DNA from: Candidatus Gastranaerophilales bacterium
GTDB taxonomy: Bacteria; Cyanobacteriota; Vampirovibrionia; Gastranaerophilales; Gastranaerophilaceae
Length of the DNA stretch: 35,437 nucleotides
Direction of reading: 5' to 3'
Assembly: GCA_944323395.1 (NCBI GenBank)
Contig: CALUSI010000019.1
Location: 1 to 35,437 of the forward strand
Shown: positions 1 to 8,329 of the stretch, one piece after another
Numbering within the stretch: the first letter of the stretch is position 1
Layout: the number at the start of each line of letters is the position of its first letter
The notes under the pieces: model-generated
The model's database searches: none
What the model saw: only the letters and a program-made list of their open reading frames with translations
Told to the model about the DNA's origin: nothing
Translations under genes and position numbers: made by a program

Positions 1-2
1 AG

Positions 3-932
3 ATAACATTAGAAACTGATTCTAAAATTTCTAATGTATATGAAGAAATAACAAAAAATTATAAATATACAGAAGAATTATTTTCAAAGCTAAATGAAGA
101 GAAGTTTGAAATTTATAATAAAATAGAAGAAGAAAAATTAGATTTAGTCAAAGATACAGATTTAAAAATTTCTCAAGTATATGAAGAAATAACAAAAAAT
201 TATAAATATACAGAGGAATTGTTTTCAAAGCTAGATGAGGAAAAGTCTGAAATTTATAATAAAATAGAAGACGAAAAATCAGTTTTAGTTAAAGATACTG
301 ATTTAAAAATTTCTCAAATTTATGATGAAATAACAAAAAATTATAAGTATACAGAAGAACTAGTGCAAAGAAATTTTGAAAAACTGGATTCAGAAATACA
401 TTCCGATTTGCAAAATAATTATAAAATTTTAAATGAACGAATCGAAGAAAAGGCTAAATATTTATACAATGATATAAAGGATTTATCGTTTGTACTTCAA
501 AATAATTTTGTAGAGTTAAATAAAGAGCAAGACAAAATATTAGAAGGAAATAAACAGATATTTGCAAATATTGAGGTTTATAAGCAAAAGAATGAAGAAA
601 AAATTTCTGATTTAAGAAAAGAATATAAAGAAATTATTTCTTCAAAAATGCAAAATATTTCAAATAATCTTGAACAATTTGATATTGAAATAAAAAATCA
701 TATTGATACTATTCAAAAGCAACTTGAAACAGAAAAACTGCAGAATATTCAAAATGTAGAAGAATTAAAATCTAAATTCAGTATAGAGTTGGAAGCTCGA
801 CAGAAAAAACATGATGAAGAAATTGAAATTCTAAAAAAACAAATTCAAGAGATGGAAATTAAACTTAGAGAAGAAATGAAATCTCCAATTCAAAAATTAA
901 TAGAAAAATATAAAACAAAATCGGAGAAATAA
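3..932 (+). CDS. Coiled-coil protein with 47-residue tandem repeats (5' partial)
   Basis: The frame is open from the window's left edge, so the true start lies outside and 309 residues are visible. A TTG at 219 could initiate, but it sits in the middle of a repeat unit and is not the real start. The protein is almost entirely charged Glu/Lys/Gln-rich helix without Pro or Gly breaks, so a long coiled coil is predicted. Near the N-terminal end a 47-residue unit (141 bases) containing EITKNYKYTEEL is repeated in register, with copies beginning near 48, 189 and 330. The C-terminus ends in a basic helix. The stop at 930-932 is two bases before the TTG start of a GT2 glycosyltransferase, so the two are surely cotranscribed. 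Neighbouring glycosyltransferases carry similar coiled coils fused to them, which suggests a scaffold or tether for a glycan-building complex. That role is inference; no family is recognised. Confidence 0.85.
   Translation: MTLETDSKISNVYEEITKNYKYTEELFSKLNEEKFEIYNKIEEEKLDLVKDTDLKISQVYEEITKNYKYTEELFSKLDEEKSEIYNKIEDEKSVLVKDTDLKISQIYDEITKNYKYTEELVQRNFEKLDSEIHSDLQNNYKILNERIEEKAKYLYNDIKDLSFVLQNNFVELNKEQDKILEGNKQIFANIEVYKQKNEEKISDLRKEYKEIISSKMQNISNNLEQFDIEIKNHIDTIQKQLETEKLQNIQNVEELKSKFSIELEARQKKHDEEIEILKKQIQEMEIKLREEMKSPIQKLIEKYKTKSEK
48..365 (+). repeat. 141-base in-frame tandem repeat
   Basis: The string ATAACAAAAAATTATAA begins at 48 and 189, and a copy with one or two changes begins at 330, a period of exactly 141 bases (47 codons). 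Similarity extends through the intervening sequence, with scattered third-position changes. Further copies may lie left of the window. A multiple-of-three period keeps the coiled-coil frame intact, so copy number can change without breaking the protein. Confidence 0.9.
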
Positions 933-934
933 AG

Positions 935-2128
935 TTGGCAGAAATTTCCGTAATAGTACCTGTTTATAATGTTGAAAATTATATAAAAAAATGTTTGGAT
1001 ACAATTGTTAATCAGACATTTTCTGATATAGAGATTATATGTGTAAATGATGGTTCAACAGATAATTCAAGAAAAATTATTGAAGAATATCAGAGGAATG
1101 ATTCCCGAATTAAGATAATAGATAAAGAAAATGGCGGGTTGTCGTCTGCTCGCAATGCAGGACTGAAAGTTGCTACTGGTAAGTATATAAGTTTTATTGA
1201 TTCTGATGATTGGGTTGATTTAACTATGTTAGAGAAGTTATATAAAAATATTACGGCTCTTAATACTGATATTTCAATCTGCGCGGTTAATCTTTATGAT
1301 GAACAGGAACAAAAAATAAAGGATACAGAGCCTTATTTTAACCTTAGTTATTTTAACTCATCTTTCGATGGAAAAGCATTTTCTTATAATGATACAAAAG
1401 ACTTTTTGATGGATGTTTGTGTCATGGCATGGAATAAGTTATACAGAAAAAGCTTTTTAGATGAATGTAAGGCTGAGTTTCCTGAAGGTTTGATATTTGA
1501 GGATGGTCCTTTCTTCTTTTCTATATTTTTTAAAACCCAAAGAGTTTCAATAGTTAGGGATTTTTTATATTACTACAGAATAAATAGAACAGGTTCGATT
1601 GTCCAAAAAGGCGGTATAAAGTTCTTGGATATTATAAATGTTGTTAATTTAATGTATTCTTTTCTAGAAAAAACGGACATTTTAGAATATATAAAATATG
1701 AATTTTTTCATAGAAAAGCAGATGATATAATATATCGTTATGAATTAATTCCTTTAAAGTTAAAAAATAAATTTTCTAAAAAATTGAGAAAAGAATCAAT
1801 ATTATTAAATGAAGCAATATTTGATTTTGCATATATAAATAAAGAATACCCTATAACATATAGAAGTCTTTGTTCAATAAAAAATAAGACAAGTATTTTG
1901 AGTTTTTACTATAGAAAATTTATTATAAGATTAATGTATAAAATAATGCAGGTTTTATATACAGAAGAAAATATTTATTATTTCAAATTTTGGAATTTTA
2001 AATTAAGGTTAAAAAAACGAGCGAATTTGTATGATGTATGGTATGAAAATGATAAAATTTATGTAGTTTTATTTATGAAAATAAAATTTAGTTTTAAGTT
2101 TGAATATTCGAAGTTAGAGCAAAAATAA
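935..2128 (+). CDS. GT2 family glycosyltransferase, first tandem copy
   Basis: This is a GT-A fold family 2 glycosyltransferase (397 residues) expected to transfer a sugar from a nucleotide-sugar to a glycan at the cytoplasmic side of the membrane. The nucleotide-binding start ISVIVPVYNVE is at residues 4-14, VNDGSTDNS at about 37-45, GGLSSARNAG at about 67-76, and the metal-binding DSDD at 89-92. The start is TTG at 935, since no ATG precedes the conserved first strand, and GGAG at 923-926 is a well-placed ribosome binding site. After the catalytic domain comes a basic, aromatic C-terminal region of about 170 residues that is shared with the next gene. The two proteins are close paralogues along their whole length. 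Donor and acceptor cannot be told from sequence. Capsule, LPS O-chain or surface-protein glycosylation are the likely settings. Confidence 0.95.
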   Translation: MAEISVIVPVYNVENYIKKCLDTIVNQTFSDIEIICVNDGSTDNSRKIIEEYQRNDSRIKIIDKENGGLSSARNAGLKVATGKYISFIDSDDWVDLTMLEKLYKNITALNTDISICAVNLYDEQEQKIKDTEPYFNLSYFNSSFDGKAFSYNDTKDFLMDVCVMAWNKLYRKSFLDECKAEFPEGLIFEDGPFFFSIFFKTQRVSIVRDFLYYYRINRTGSIVQKGGIKFLDIINVVNLMYSFLEKTDILEYIKYEFFHRKADDIIYRYELIPLKLKNKFSKKLRKESILLNEAIFDFAYINKEYPITYRSLCSIKNKTSILSFYYRKFIIRLMYKIMQVLYTEENIYYFKFWNFKLRLKKRANLYDVWYENDKIYVVLFMKIKFSFKFEYSKLEQK

Positions 2129-2131
2129 AGT

Positions 2132-3340
2132 ATGAAAGAACCCAAAATATCTGTAATAGTTCCTGTTTATAATGTGGAGAAATATTTAGCCAAATGTTTA
2201 GATAGTATTTTATGTCAAACATTTTCAAACATAGAAATTATATGTGTAAATGATGGCTCAACAGATAATTCAAGGAAAATTCTTGAAGAATATAAAAATA
2301 AAGATTCTCGTATAATTATTGTTGATAAAAAAAACGGGGGATTATCATCAGCTCGTAATGCAGGTATGAAAGTAGCTAAAGGAGAATTTTTCAGTTTTAT
2401 TGATTCAGATGATTGGGTAGATTTTACGATGCTTGAGAAGTTATATAAAAATATGACTTTTCTTGATACTGATATATCGATATGTGCAGTTCACCAGTTT
2501 GATGAAACTAACCAAAAAATAGATGATTCAAATCCTTATTATACCTTAGAATATTTTGACTCAAGTTTTGATAATAAGCCATTTTCATATAAAGATACAA
2601 AACCATTTATAATGGATGTATGCGTAATGGCTTGGAATAAATTATATCGAAGAAGCTTAATTGATAAATGTCAGGCTGAGTTTCCCGATGGACTAATATT
2701 TGAAGACGGGCCATTTTTCTTTACTATTTTCTTTAAAACTCAAAAGGTTTCTATTGTCAGAGAATTTTTATATTATTACAGGGTAAACAGAACTGGTTCA
2801 ATTATTCAAAAAGCGGGTAAGAAATTTTTGCATATTATTGATGTTGCAGAAATTATGTATAATAAAATAAAAGATTTACCTGATTTCGATGATATAAAAT
2901 ATATTTTCTTCAGAAAAAAGGTAGAAGATTTTATTTATCGTTTTGAGCATCTTAATCCAAAATATAAATCTGCGTTTGCAAAAAAAATGAAAAAAGGAAG
3001 TTCTCTTGCTAATGAAAATATATTTCCTTCATCAATGGTAAAAGGCAGATTCAAGTACAATTATTTCCTTTTTAAGAATTTAAAAACAGGCAGTATTTTT
3101 TATTATGAATTTCAAAAATATAAAATTAAATCAATGTATAAACTAATGGAAATATTATATAAAGAAGATGGTGTATATTTTTTAAAGTATAAACATTATA
3201 TTTTTAGGTTTAAAAAATCACCCAAAATTTTTGATATTTATTACTCAGATGATAGAATTTATGTAAGAATATTTAGGAAAATAAAATTTGATTTTAAATT
3301 TAAGTTTTCAGAGTTGGAGAAGTTAAACGAAGATGGCTAA
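2132..3340 (+). CDS. GT2 family glycosyltransferase, second tandem copy
   Basis: This 402-residue GT2 glycosyltransferase is the tandem paralogue of the gene just upstream, starting three bases after its stop. It has ISVIVPVYNVEKYL at 7-20, VNDGSTDNS at about 39-47, GGLSSARNAG at about 69-78 and the metal-binding DSDD at 91-94. The segment with FPDGLIFEDGPFFF matches the same segment in the first copy, as does the odd C-terminal tail (IYVRIFRKIKFDFKF here, IYVVLFMKIKFSFKF there). Such close copies usually add different linkages or different sugars to one repeat unit, but the sequence does not show which. The ribosome binding site is weak, so coupling to translation of the preceding gene is likely. 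Its last eight bases overlap the next gene. Confidence 0.95.
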   Translation: MKEPKISVIVPVYNVEKYLAKCLDSILCQTFSNIEIICVNDGSTDNSRKILEEYKNKDSRIIIVDKKNGGLSSARNAGMKVAKGEFFSFIDSDDWVDFTMLEKLYKNMTFLDTDISICAVHQFDETNQKIDDSNPYYTLEYFDSSFDNKPFSYKDTKPFIMDVCVMAWNKLYRRSLIDKCQAEFPDGLIFEDGPFFFTIFFKTQKVSIVREFLYYYRVNRTGSIIQKAGKKFLHIIDVAEIMYNKIKDLPDFDDIKYIFFRKKVEDFIYRFEHLNPKYKSAFAKKMKKGSSLANENIFPSSMVKGRFKYNYFLFKNLKTGSIFYYEFQKYKIKSMYKLMEILYKEDGVYFLKYKHYIFRFKKSPKIFDIYYSDDRIYVRIFRKIKFDFKFKFSELEKLNEDG

Positions 3341-4799
3341 AGTATCAGTAATAGTACCATTCCATAATGTGGAAAAATATATTTCAAAGTGTTTGACTTC
3401 ATTAATATATCAATCGTTGGAAGATATAGAGATTATATGCATTAATGATGCGTCTACAGATAATTCAAAAAATATAGTGCAACAATATTTAGAAAATGAT
3501 AAAAGAATAATCTTATTAAATGTGGATAATGTTTCAGGTCAATCATATGCAAGAAACTTGGGGATGGAAATTGCATCAGGTGAATACATCGGTTTTGTAG
3601 ATTCTGATGATTGGGTTGAACTTGATATGTTTGAAAAAATGTATAATAAAGCTAAAAGTGTTGATTCAGATATAACAATGTGTCAAGCACAATTATATGA
3701 TGATAAAGAACAAACATTTTATACAAACGATTATTACAGTTTAAAATCTATAGAAAAATATGGGGATAAAGTATTTACACCTGAAGAAACAAAAGATGAA
3801 ATTTTAAATATTAATGTTGTACTTTGGAATAAAATATATAAAAGAGAGTTTTTACAAAATACTTTGGTTAAATTTCAAAATGGATATATTTATGAAGATT
3901 TACCTTTCTTTTTTGAAATATATTTAAAAGCTCAAAGGATAAATATTTTATGGGAAGCACCGTATTATTACAGGCAAAATAGGCAATTTTCAACAATGCA
4001 GAATTCCGATAAAAAGGTTTATGACAGAATTCCAATGGTTGAAAGAACATATAATGTACTAAAACAAGCACCATTTTTTGAAGAGAAAAAAACAGAGATA
4101 ATAAGCTGGATAATAGATGATATTTTTCACAGATATACATTATTAGAAGACAGGTATTATGAAGATTATTTTGCAAAGATGAAAGAGTTTTTTCAAAAAA
4201 TAGAACTTACACCGGAAGATGAACAAGAACTTGCTAAAAGTTATTGCTATGATGAATTTAAGAATATATTAGAGCGTTCATATTATGGTTTTTGGAATTT
4301 TTTGGTAGAAAAATATAAAACGTCAAATAAAAGGATAAAAGCAGCAGAACATAAATGTAATTTAGATATTATAGCTATTAAAGAATATCTGGAACAATAT
4401 AAAAAAGAAGTAAATGAAGAAAAAAACAGAATAGTAGAATGGTGGCAAAACCATTGTGAGGAAGAAGTAAAAAAGAAAATAGATGAACAATTCCATTATA
4501 TTGAAGCAAAAAAATCTGAAGAATTAAAAGCTGTGTATGAAGAATGGCATTCAAAACTTGTAAAACAAGAGTATGAACTAAAGGCTTGGCAGGCTGAATC
4601 AGTAAAACAAGTTAGTGAAAAATTAAAAGCTGATTATGAATGGAAATTGGAAGAACAAAAACAACACTATCAAGAAGCTTTAATAAAACAAAAAGAATAT
4701 TATGAAAATAATTATTTATTGGTTAAAATAATATTAAAGTTTTATAAAAAAGTAGAACAGTTGAAAAATAAAATCAAAAGAATAATAAAGAAAAATTAG
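3333..4799 (+). CDS. GT2 glycosyltransferase with C-terminal coiled coil
   Basis: The N-terminal 250 residues or so are a GT2 catalytic domain: VSVIVPFHNVEKY at 4-16, a variant INDASTDNS (Ala for the usual Gly), GQSYARN instead of the usual GLSSARN, and metal-binding DSDD at 90-93. The region after about residue 330 changes to a long charged helix with many Trp, Glu and Lys, predicted to be a coiled coil. It ends in a strongly basic stretch (KNKIKRIIKKN) that could touch membrane lipid. The ATG lies inside the preceding gene's last codons (eight-base overlap), so translation is coupled. Total length is 488 residues, well above a bare GT2 enzyme. The variant motif residues suggest a different donor or acceptor from the first two enzymes; this is inference. 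Confidence 0.93.
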   Translation: MAKVSVIVPFHNVEKYISKCLTSLIYQSLEDIEIICINDASTDNSKNIVQQYLENDKRIILLNVDNVSGQSYARNLGMEIASGEYIGFVDSDDWVELDMFEKMYNKAKSVDSDITMCQAQLYDDKEQTFYTNDYYSLKSIEKYGDKVFTPEETKDEILNINVVLWNKIYKREFLQNTLVKFQNGYIYEDLPFFFEIYLKAQRINILWEAPYYYRQNRQFSTMQNSDKKVYDRIPMVERTYNVLKQAPFFEEKKTEIISWIIDDIFHRYTLLEDRYYEDYFAKMKEFFQKIELTPEDEQELAKSYCYDEFKNILERSYYGFWNFLVEKYKTSNKRIKAAEHKCNLDIIAIKEYLEQYKKEVNEEKNRIVEWWQNHCEEEVKKKIDEQFHYIEAKKSEELKAVYEEWHSKLVKQEYELKAWQAESVKQVSEKLKADYEWKLEEQKQHYQEALIKQKEYYENNYLLVKIILKFYKKVEQLKNKIKRIIKKN

Positions 4800-4807
4800 G
4801 ACTTATA

Positions 4808-6337
4808 ATGGCAGATACACAAGAACAATTTGTAAAGCTTGAAAAAGAATTTCAACAAGAACTTGCATTACAAAAAAGATTTTATGAAAGTGAAATTGAA
4901 TTTTTAAAATCTAAGTTTGAATATGAAAAAGAAAAATTAAAAATTGAATATGAAAATAAACTAATTGAAGAAAAAAAAGCAATTGAGGCATTTTATAATG
5001 TAAAATCAGTTGAAGATTTGGAAAAACAAAAAGATTATTATCTGTCAGAACTTGAATCTCAAAAAGATTGGTATGAAAAAGAAATTTTAAGACGTCAAAA
5101 AGAAACTGAAGACTGGCATGTTAATAATTTAGAAAAACAAATATCTGACTTAAAAAAAGGCTATGAAGAAATGCTGAAAGCTCAGCAAGATAGGTTTAAT
5201 GCTCAAGAAGAAGCTTTGAGTTTTCATATTCTTGAACAGAAAAAATATTATGAAGAACAATTAAAACCGTATAAAAAGTTAATTAAGCTTGGAAATAAAA
5301 TTCAAAAAAAATTACATTTGAAGACAAAAAGTAAAGAAGAAAATAAAAAAGAAAATATTGTTAAAACAGATACAACAAATGAATGTCAAACAAACAATGA
5401 AAAGCCAAAAGTATCAGTGATTTTGCCCGTTTATAATGTAGGTAAATATTTGAGACAGTCGCTTGATAGTTTGATAAATCAAACATTAAAAGATATTGAA
5501 ATTATATGTGTAGATGATGGTTCTACAGATGATAGCTATGATATTTTAGAAGAATACACACAAAGAGATGCAAGAATAAAAGTTATTCATAAGGAAAATA
5601 AAGGTACAGGTGCTGCAAGAAATGACGGATTAAGACTTGCTACAGGTGAATGTATAGGTTTTGTTGATCCTGATGATTGGGTTAAGCCTAATATGTTTGA
5701 AAGATTATATGGGCTAATAAAAGAGAAAAATCTTGATATAGCAATGTGTATGCCTGATGGTTATGATGAAAAGAACGGAATAAATACACCATTTCCATAC
5801 TTTGTAGATGCTAATTTTGAAAATATTATAGATGACAGAGTTTTTAATTGGCGAGATTTATCACCGTTTAGTTATCCTATGTGTGTATGGAATAAGCTTT
5901 ATACAAAAGAACTATTTGATAAAAATAATATAGATTTTGCGGAAGGTCTTGATTTTGAGGATCATAAAGTTATCTTTGGAACACTTTTAACTGCAGATAG
6001 AATGTTTTTCATCAAAGAAAAACTATATGTATACAGATTTAATAGAGAAGGTTCAGTTCTTACAGATAATAACAGAAGATTAATAGACCATATCAAAATA
6101 TTTGATATAGTTGAAAAATTAATGAAAGAAACAAATACTTATAATTTATTAAGGACTGATTTTTTAACATATAAAATTCATAATATTTTATACTATTACA
6201 GTATGATAAAGGATGAATTTAAGAATGAATATTATGAAGAAATGGTAAAATCAATAAAAGATACTAATCTATCCGAGGATGAATATAAAATTCTTGTTGA
6301 AAAATATCCTGAACTTAATAGTATAAAAATCAATTAG
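4808..6337 (+). CDS. GT2 glycosyltransferase with N-terminal coiled coil
   Basis: The order of parts is the reverse of the preceding gene. Residues 1 to about 165 are a predicted coiled coil rich in Glu, Lys and Tyr, and about 166-177 are a basic stretch (KLGNKIQKKLHLK). Residues 178-200 are a polar linker. A GT2 domain begins with KVSVILPVYNV at 201-211, with VDDGSTDDS at about 235-243 and a metal-binding motif DPDD at 287-290 (Pro in place of the Ser of the other three). WNKLY and the acidic FAEGLDFEDH segment are also present as in its neighbours. The ribosome binding site is AGG overlapping the previous stop. This is the last gene of the glycan cassette. A coiled coil fused to the transferase suggests polymer-length control or assembly into a complex, but neither is shown. 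Confidence 0.93.
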   Translation: MADTQEQFVKLEKEFQQELALQKRFYESEIEFLKSKFEYEKEKLKIEYENKLIEEKKAIEAFYNVKSVEDLEKQKDYYLSELESQKDWYEKEILRRQKETEDWHVNNLEKQISDLKKGYEEMLKAQQDRFNAQEEALSFHILEQKKYYEEQLKPYKKLIKLGNKIQKKLHLKTKSKEENKKENIVKTDTTNECQTNNEKPKVSVILPVYNVGKYLRQSLDSLINQTLKDIEIICVDDGSTDDSYDILEEYTQRDARIKVIHKENKGTGAARNDGLRLATGECIGFVDPDDWVKPNMFERLYGLIKEKNLDIAMCMPDGYDEKNGINTPFPYFVDANFENIIDDRVFNWRDLSPFSYPMCVWNKLYTKELFDKNNIDFAEGLDFEDHKVIFGTLLTADRMFFIKEKLYVYRFNREGSVLTDNNRRLIDHIKIFDIVEKLMKETNTYNLLRTDFLTYKIHNILYYYSMIKDEFKNEYYEEMVKSIKDTNLSEDEYKILVEKYPELNSIKIN

Positions 6338-6381
6338 ATATAATTCATACATTTAAACGGTAAAAAAAGAGCCATACATAG

Positions 6382-6387
6382 TATAAT
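6382..6387 (+). promoter_or_regulatory. Candidate -10 element
   Basis: A perfect TATAAT lies 20 bases before the ATG at 6407, and AAGGGA at 6395-6400 serves as ribosome binding site. No good -35 box is seen at the usual spacing, so this is a weak call. Confidence 0.35.
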
Positions 6388-6406
6388 TTATAATAAGGGA
6401 AATTGT

Positions 6407-6949
6407 ATGGAAATATCAGGAAACAGTATAAATCAACCGGTTAATTTTTACCCTAAAAATACCGGAAATACAATAAATATGGCAATAGAAGGTGAAAATC
6501 ATTTGTACCAGTCCAATATCTTTGCACCTGAGTTTGTAGCAATGCAAAATAAGAAAAATGTTACTATTCCAATAAGAAAAAAAAGGAAAAGTAAAAGACT
6601 AAATACAATGGATACAGATTATCTTCCTGATGAAACAGTTGAAGAAACAGAAAGAGAAAAAGCAGACAATTTTTTTATTACAGAAGAAAGAAAGCCAATA
6701 AAAGAAAACTTTAAAAAAACAGTTGAACACTTTTTGACCACAACACCATTAATTAATTATTTTTTCTTAAAAAGTAAGCATAATAGAATACAAAAAACAG
6801 TTGAAACACTAAGTGATATAAGTCAGAATGTAGATGAATTATTAAATTCCGCGGTTCCATATGGTGAAGAAAAAACAGTTTATCAGGATATTGCAAGGAA
6901 TTTGACAGATGCTGCAAATTTGCTTGGGAAGGCAAATAAAGAACTATAA
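6407..6949 (+). CDS. Hypothetical protein, 180 residues
   Basis: I do not recognise this protein. It starts at ATG behind AAGGGA with good spacing. The first 45 residues are polar and Asn-rich, followed by a very basic patch (IRKKRKSKR at about 56-64), an acidic stretch, and a C-terminal half of about 90 residues predicted to be helical. There is no signal peptide or membrane segment. It lies between the glycosyltransferase cassette and ftsZ on the same strand, with its own candidate -10 box. An envelope or cell-division link would be guesswork from position alone. Coding potential is supported by the start signal, length and codon usage like its neighbours. Confidence 0.75.
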   Translation: MEISGNSINQPVNFYPKNTGNTINMAIEGENHLYQSNIFAPEFVAMQNKKNVTIPIRKKRKSKRLNTMDTDYLPDETVEETEREKADNFFITEERKPIKENFKKTVEHFLTTTPLINYFFLKSKHNRIQKTVETLSDISQNVDELLNSAVPYGEEKTVYQDIARNLTDAANLLGKANKEL

Positions 6950-7010
6950 AAATAAAAACATAAACATATATTAATTTTTTGAGGTTTTTTTCTTTACTAT
7001 TTATATGATT

Positions 7011-7016
7011 TACAAT
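7011..7016 (+). promoter_or_regulatory. Possible ftsZ -10 element
   Basis: TACAAT in the 157-base gap before ftsZ would give a leader of roughly 85 bases. The T-rich sequence upstream has no convincing -35 box. Weak. Confidence 0.25.
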
Positions 7017-7106
7017 ACTATGTTAATAGTTAATGTACGATGTAAGCCATGTAAACAGTGGAAGTCGAGCAAACAATAAGTAATACAATAAAAAGAGGGC
7101 GCATAA

Positions 7107-8267
7107 GTGGAAAATTTTGTTCCGGACATTTTTGGCAAAAAAGAAACAAACAATAATAATACAACTACATCATATACAGGTGGAACACCTGCAGATATAA
7201 AAGTAATCGGTGTAGGCGGTGGCGGTGGAAATGCTGTAAACCGTATGATAAAAGCTGGTCTTGGTGGTGTAGAATTTTGGGCTATGAATACAGATGTTCA
7301 GGTTCTTGAAATGTCTTTAGCCGAAAATAAAATCAGAATAGGAAGCAAATTAACGAATGGTTTAGGTGCTGGCGGAAATCCTGAGAAAGGAGAAAAATCT
7401 GCCGAAGAAACAAGAGACGAAATTGTAAATGCAATTGGAAAAGCAGACATGGTGTTTGTTACTGCCGGTATGGGTGGAGGTACTGGTACAGGTGCTGCTC
7501 CTGTTGTAGCAAGAATTGCAAAAGAATTAGGTGCATTAACTATTGGTGTTGTTACAAAACCGTTCAGCTTTGAAGGTAAGAAAAGAATGAATCAAGCGCT
7601 TCAAGGTCTTGAAAAGTTAAAAGAAACTGTGGATGCTTTGATTGTTATTCCTAATGATAAATTATTAGAAGTAGTAGATCGCAGAACAACCATGAGAGAA
7701 GCTTTCCAAGTTGTTGATGAAGTTCTTCTAAGAGGTGTTCAAGGTATATCAGATATTATTACGGTTCCTGGTATGATAAATGTTGACTTTGCTGATGTTA
7801 GAAGCGTAATGGAATCTTCAGGATCTGCATTGATGGGTATTGGCCGTGGTACAGGCGAAGGCAGAGCTTTAGAAGCTGCTAAATCGGCTATTAATTCACC
7901 ATTACTTGAAACTTCAATCAATGGTGCTTCAGGTATCATTATGAATGTAACAGGTGGTCCTGATATGACATTGTATGAAGTTACTGATGCTGCTCAAGTT
8001 ATACATGATGCAGTTTCAGAAGATGCTACTGTTCACTTTGGTGCTGTAATTGATGATAGAATTCAGGGTGAAATACAAATTACTGTTATTGCGACAGGTT
8101 TTGAACTAAAGAAAAATCAAGTAGATAAATTTGCTCAAGAACAAGAAGAAAAAACATTAGGTGCAATGGACTTCTTTGGCAGCAATAGTTCTTCTCCTAA
8201 GATTACAAAAGCTGCAAATGATTTTGCAAATAATATTCTTGATATTCCTGAGTTTTTAAAGAAGTAG
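7107..8267 (+). CDS. ftsZ: Cell division GTPase FtsZ
   Basis: FtsZ is the tubulin-like GTPase that polymerises into the division ring at midcell. The start is GTG at 7107, with AGAGGG at 7093-7098 as ribosome binding site. After a short Asn/Thr-rich N-terminal tail, the nucleotide-binding sequence [13 protein letters not shown] starts near residue 35. The tubulin signature GGGTGTG is at 123-129, and the catalytic T7 loop NVDFAD is at 225-230. The C-terminal tip DIPEFLKK matches the conserved peptide that binds FtsA, ZipA or SepF-type anchors. At 386 residues it is full length with a rather short linker. No ftsA, ftsQ or mur genes adjoin it, so it stands outside a dcw cluster in this genome. 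A terminator follows directly. Confidence 0.99.
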   Translation: MENFVPDIFGKKETNNNNTTTSYTGGTPADIKVIGVGGGGGNAVNRMIKAGLGGVEFWAMNTDVQVLEMSLAENKIRIGSKLTNGLGAGGNPEKGEKSAEETRDEIVNAIGKADMVFVTAGMGGGTGTGAAPVVARIAKELGALTIGVVTKPFSFEGKKRMNQALQGLEKLKETVDALIVIPNDKLLEVVDRRTTMREAFQVVDEVLLRGVQGISDIITVPGMINVDFADVRSVMESSGSALMGIGRGTGEGRALEAAKSAINSPLLETSINGASGIIMNVTGGPDMTLYEVTDAAQVIHDAVSEDATVHFGAVIDDRIQGEIQITVIATGFELKKNQVDKFAQEQEEKTLGAMDFFGSNSSSPKITKAANDFANNILDIPEFLKK

Positions 8268-8287
8268 AAAACAAAAAATATAATTTA

Positions 8288-8320
8288 AAAAACTGACGGT
8301 TAAATGCCGTCAGTTTTTTT
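8288..8320 (+). terminator. Intrinsic terminator after ftsZ
   Basis: ACTGACGG (8292-8299) pairs perfectly with CCGTCAGT (8307-8314) around a seven-base loop, followed by seven T. A-runs on the left arm make it usable from the other strand too, where the M16 peptidase gene ends at 8330, so it probably serves both convergent genes. Confidence 0.9.
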
Positions 8321-8329
8321 ATGAGATAT

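Noticed and set aside
219-221. TTG start for the coiled-coil protein
   Set aside because: The frame is open to the window edge and the codon lies in the middle of a repeat unit.
48-365. CRISPR array
   Set aside because: The 141-base units are contiguous, coding and in frame; there are no short repeats with unique spacers.
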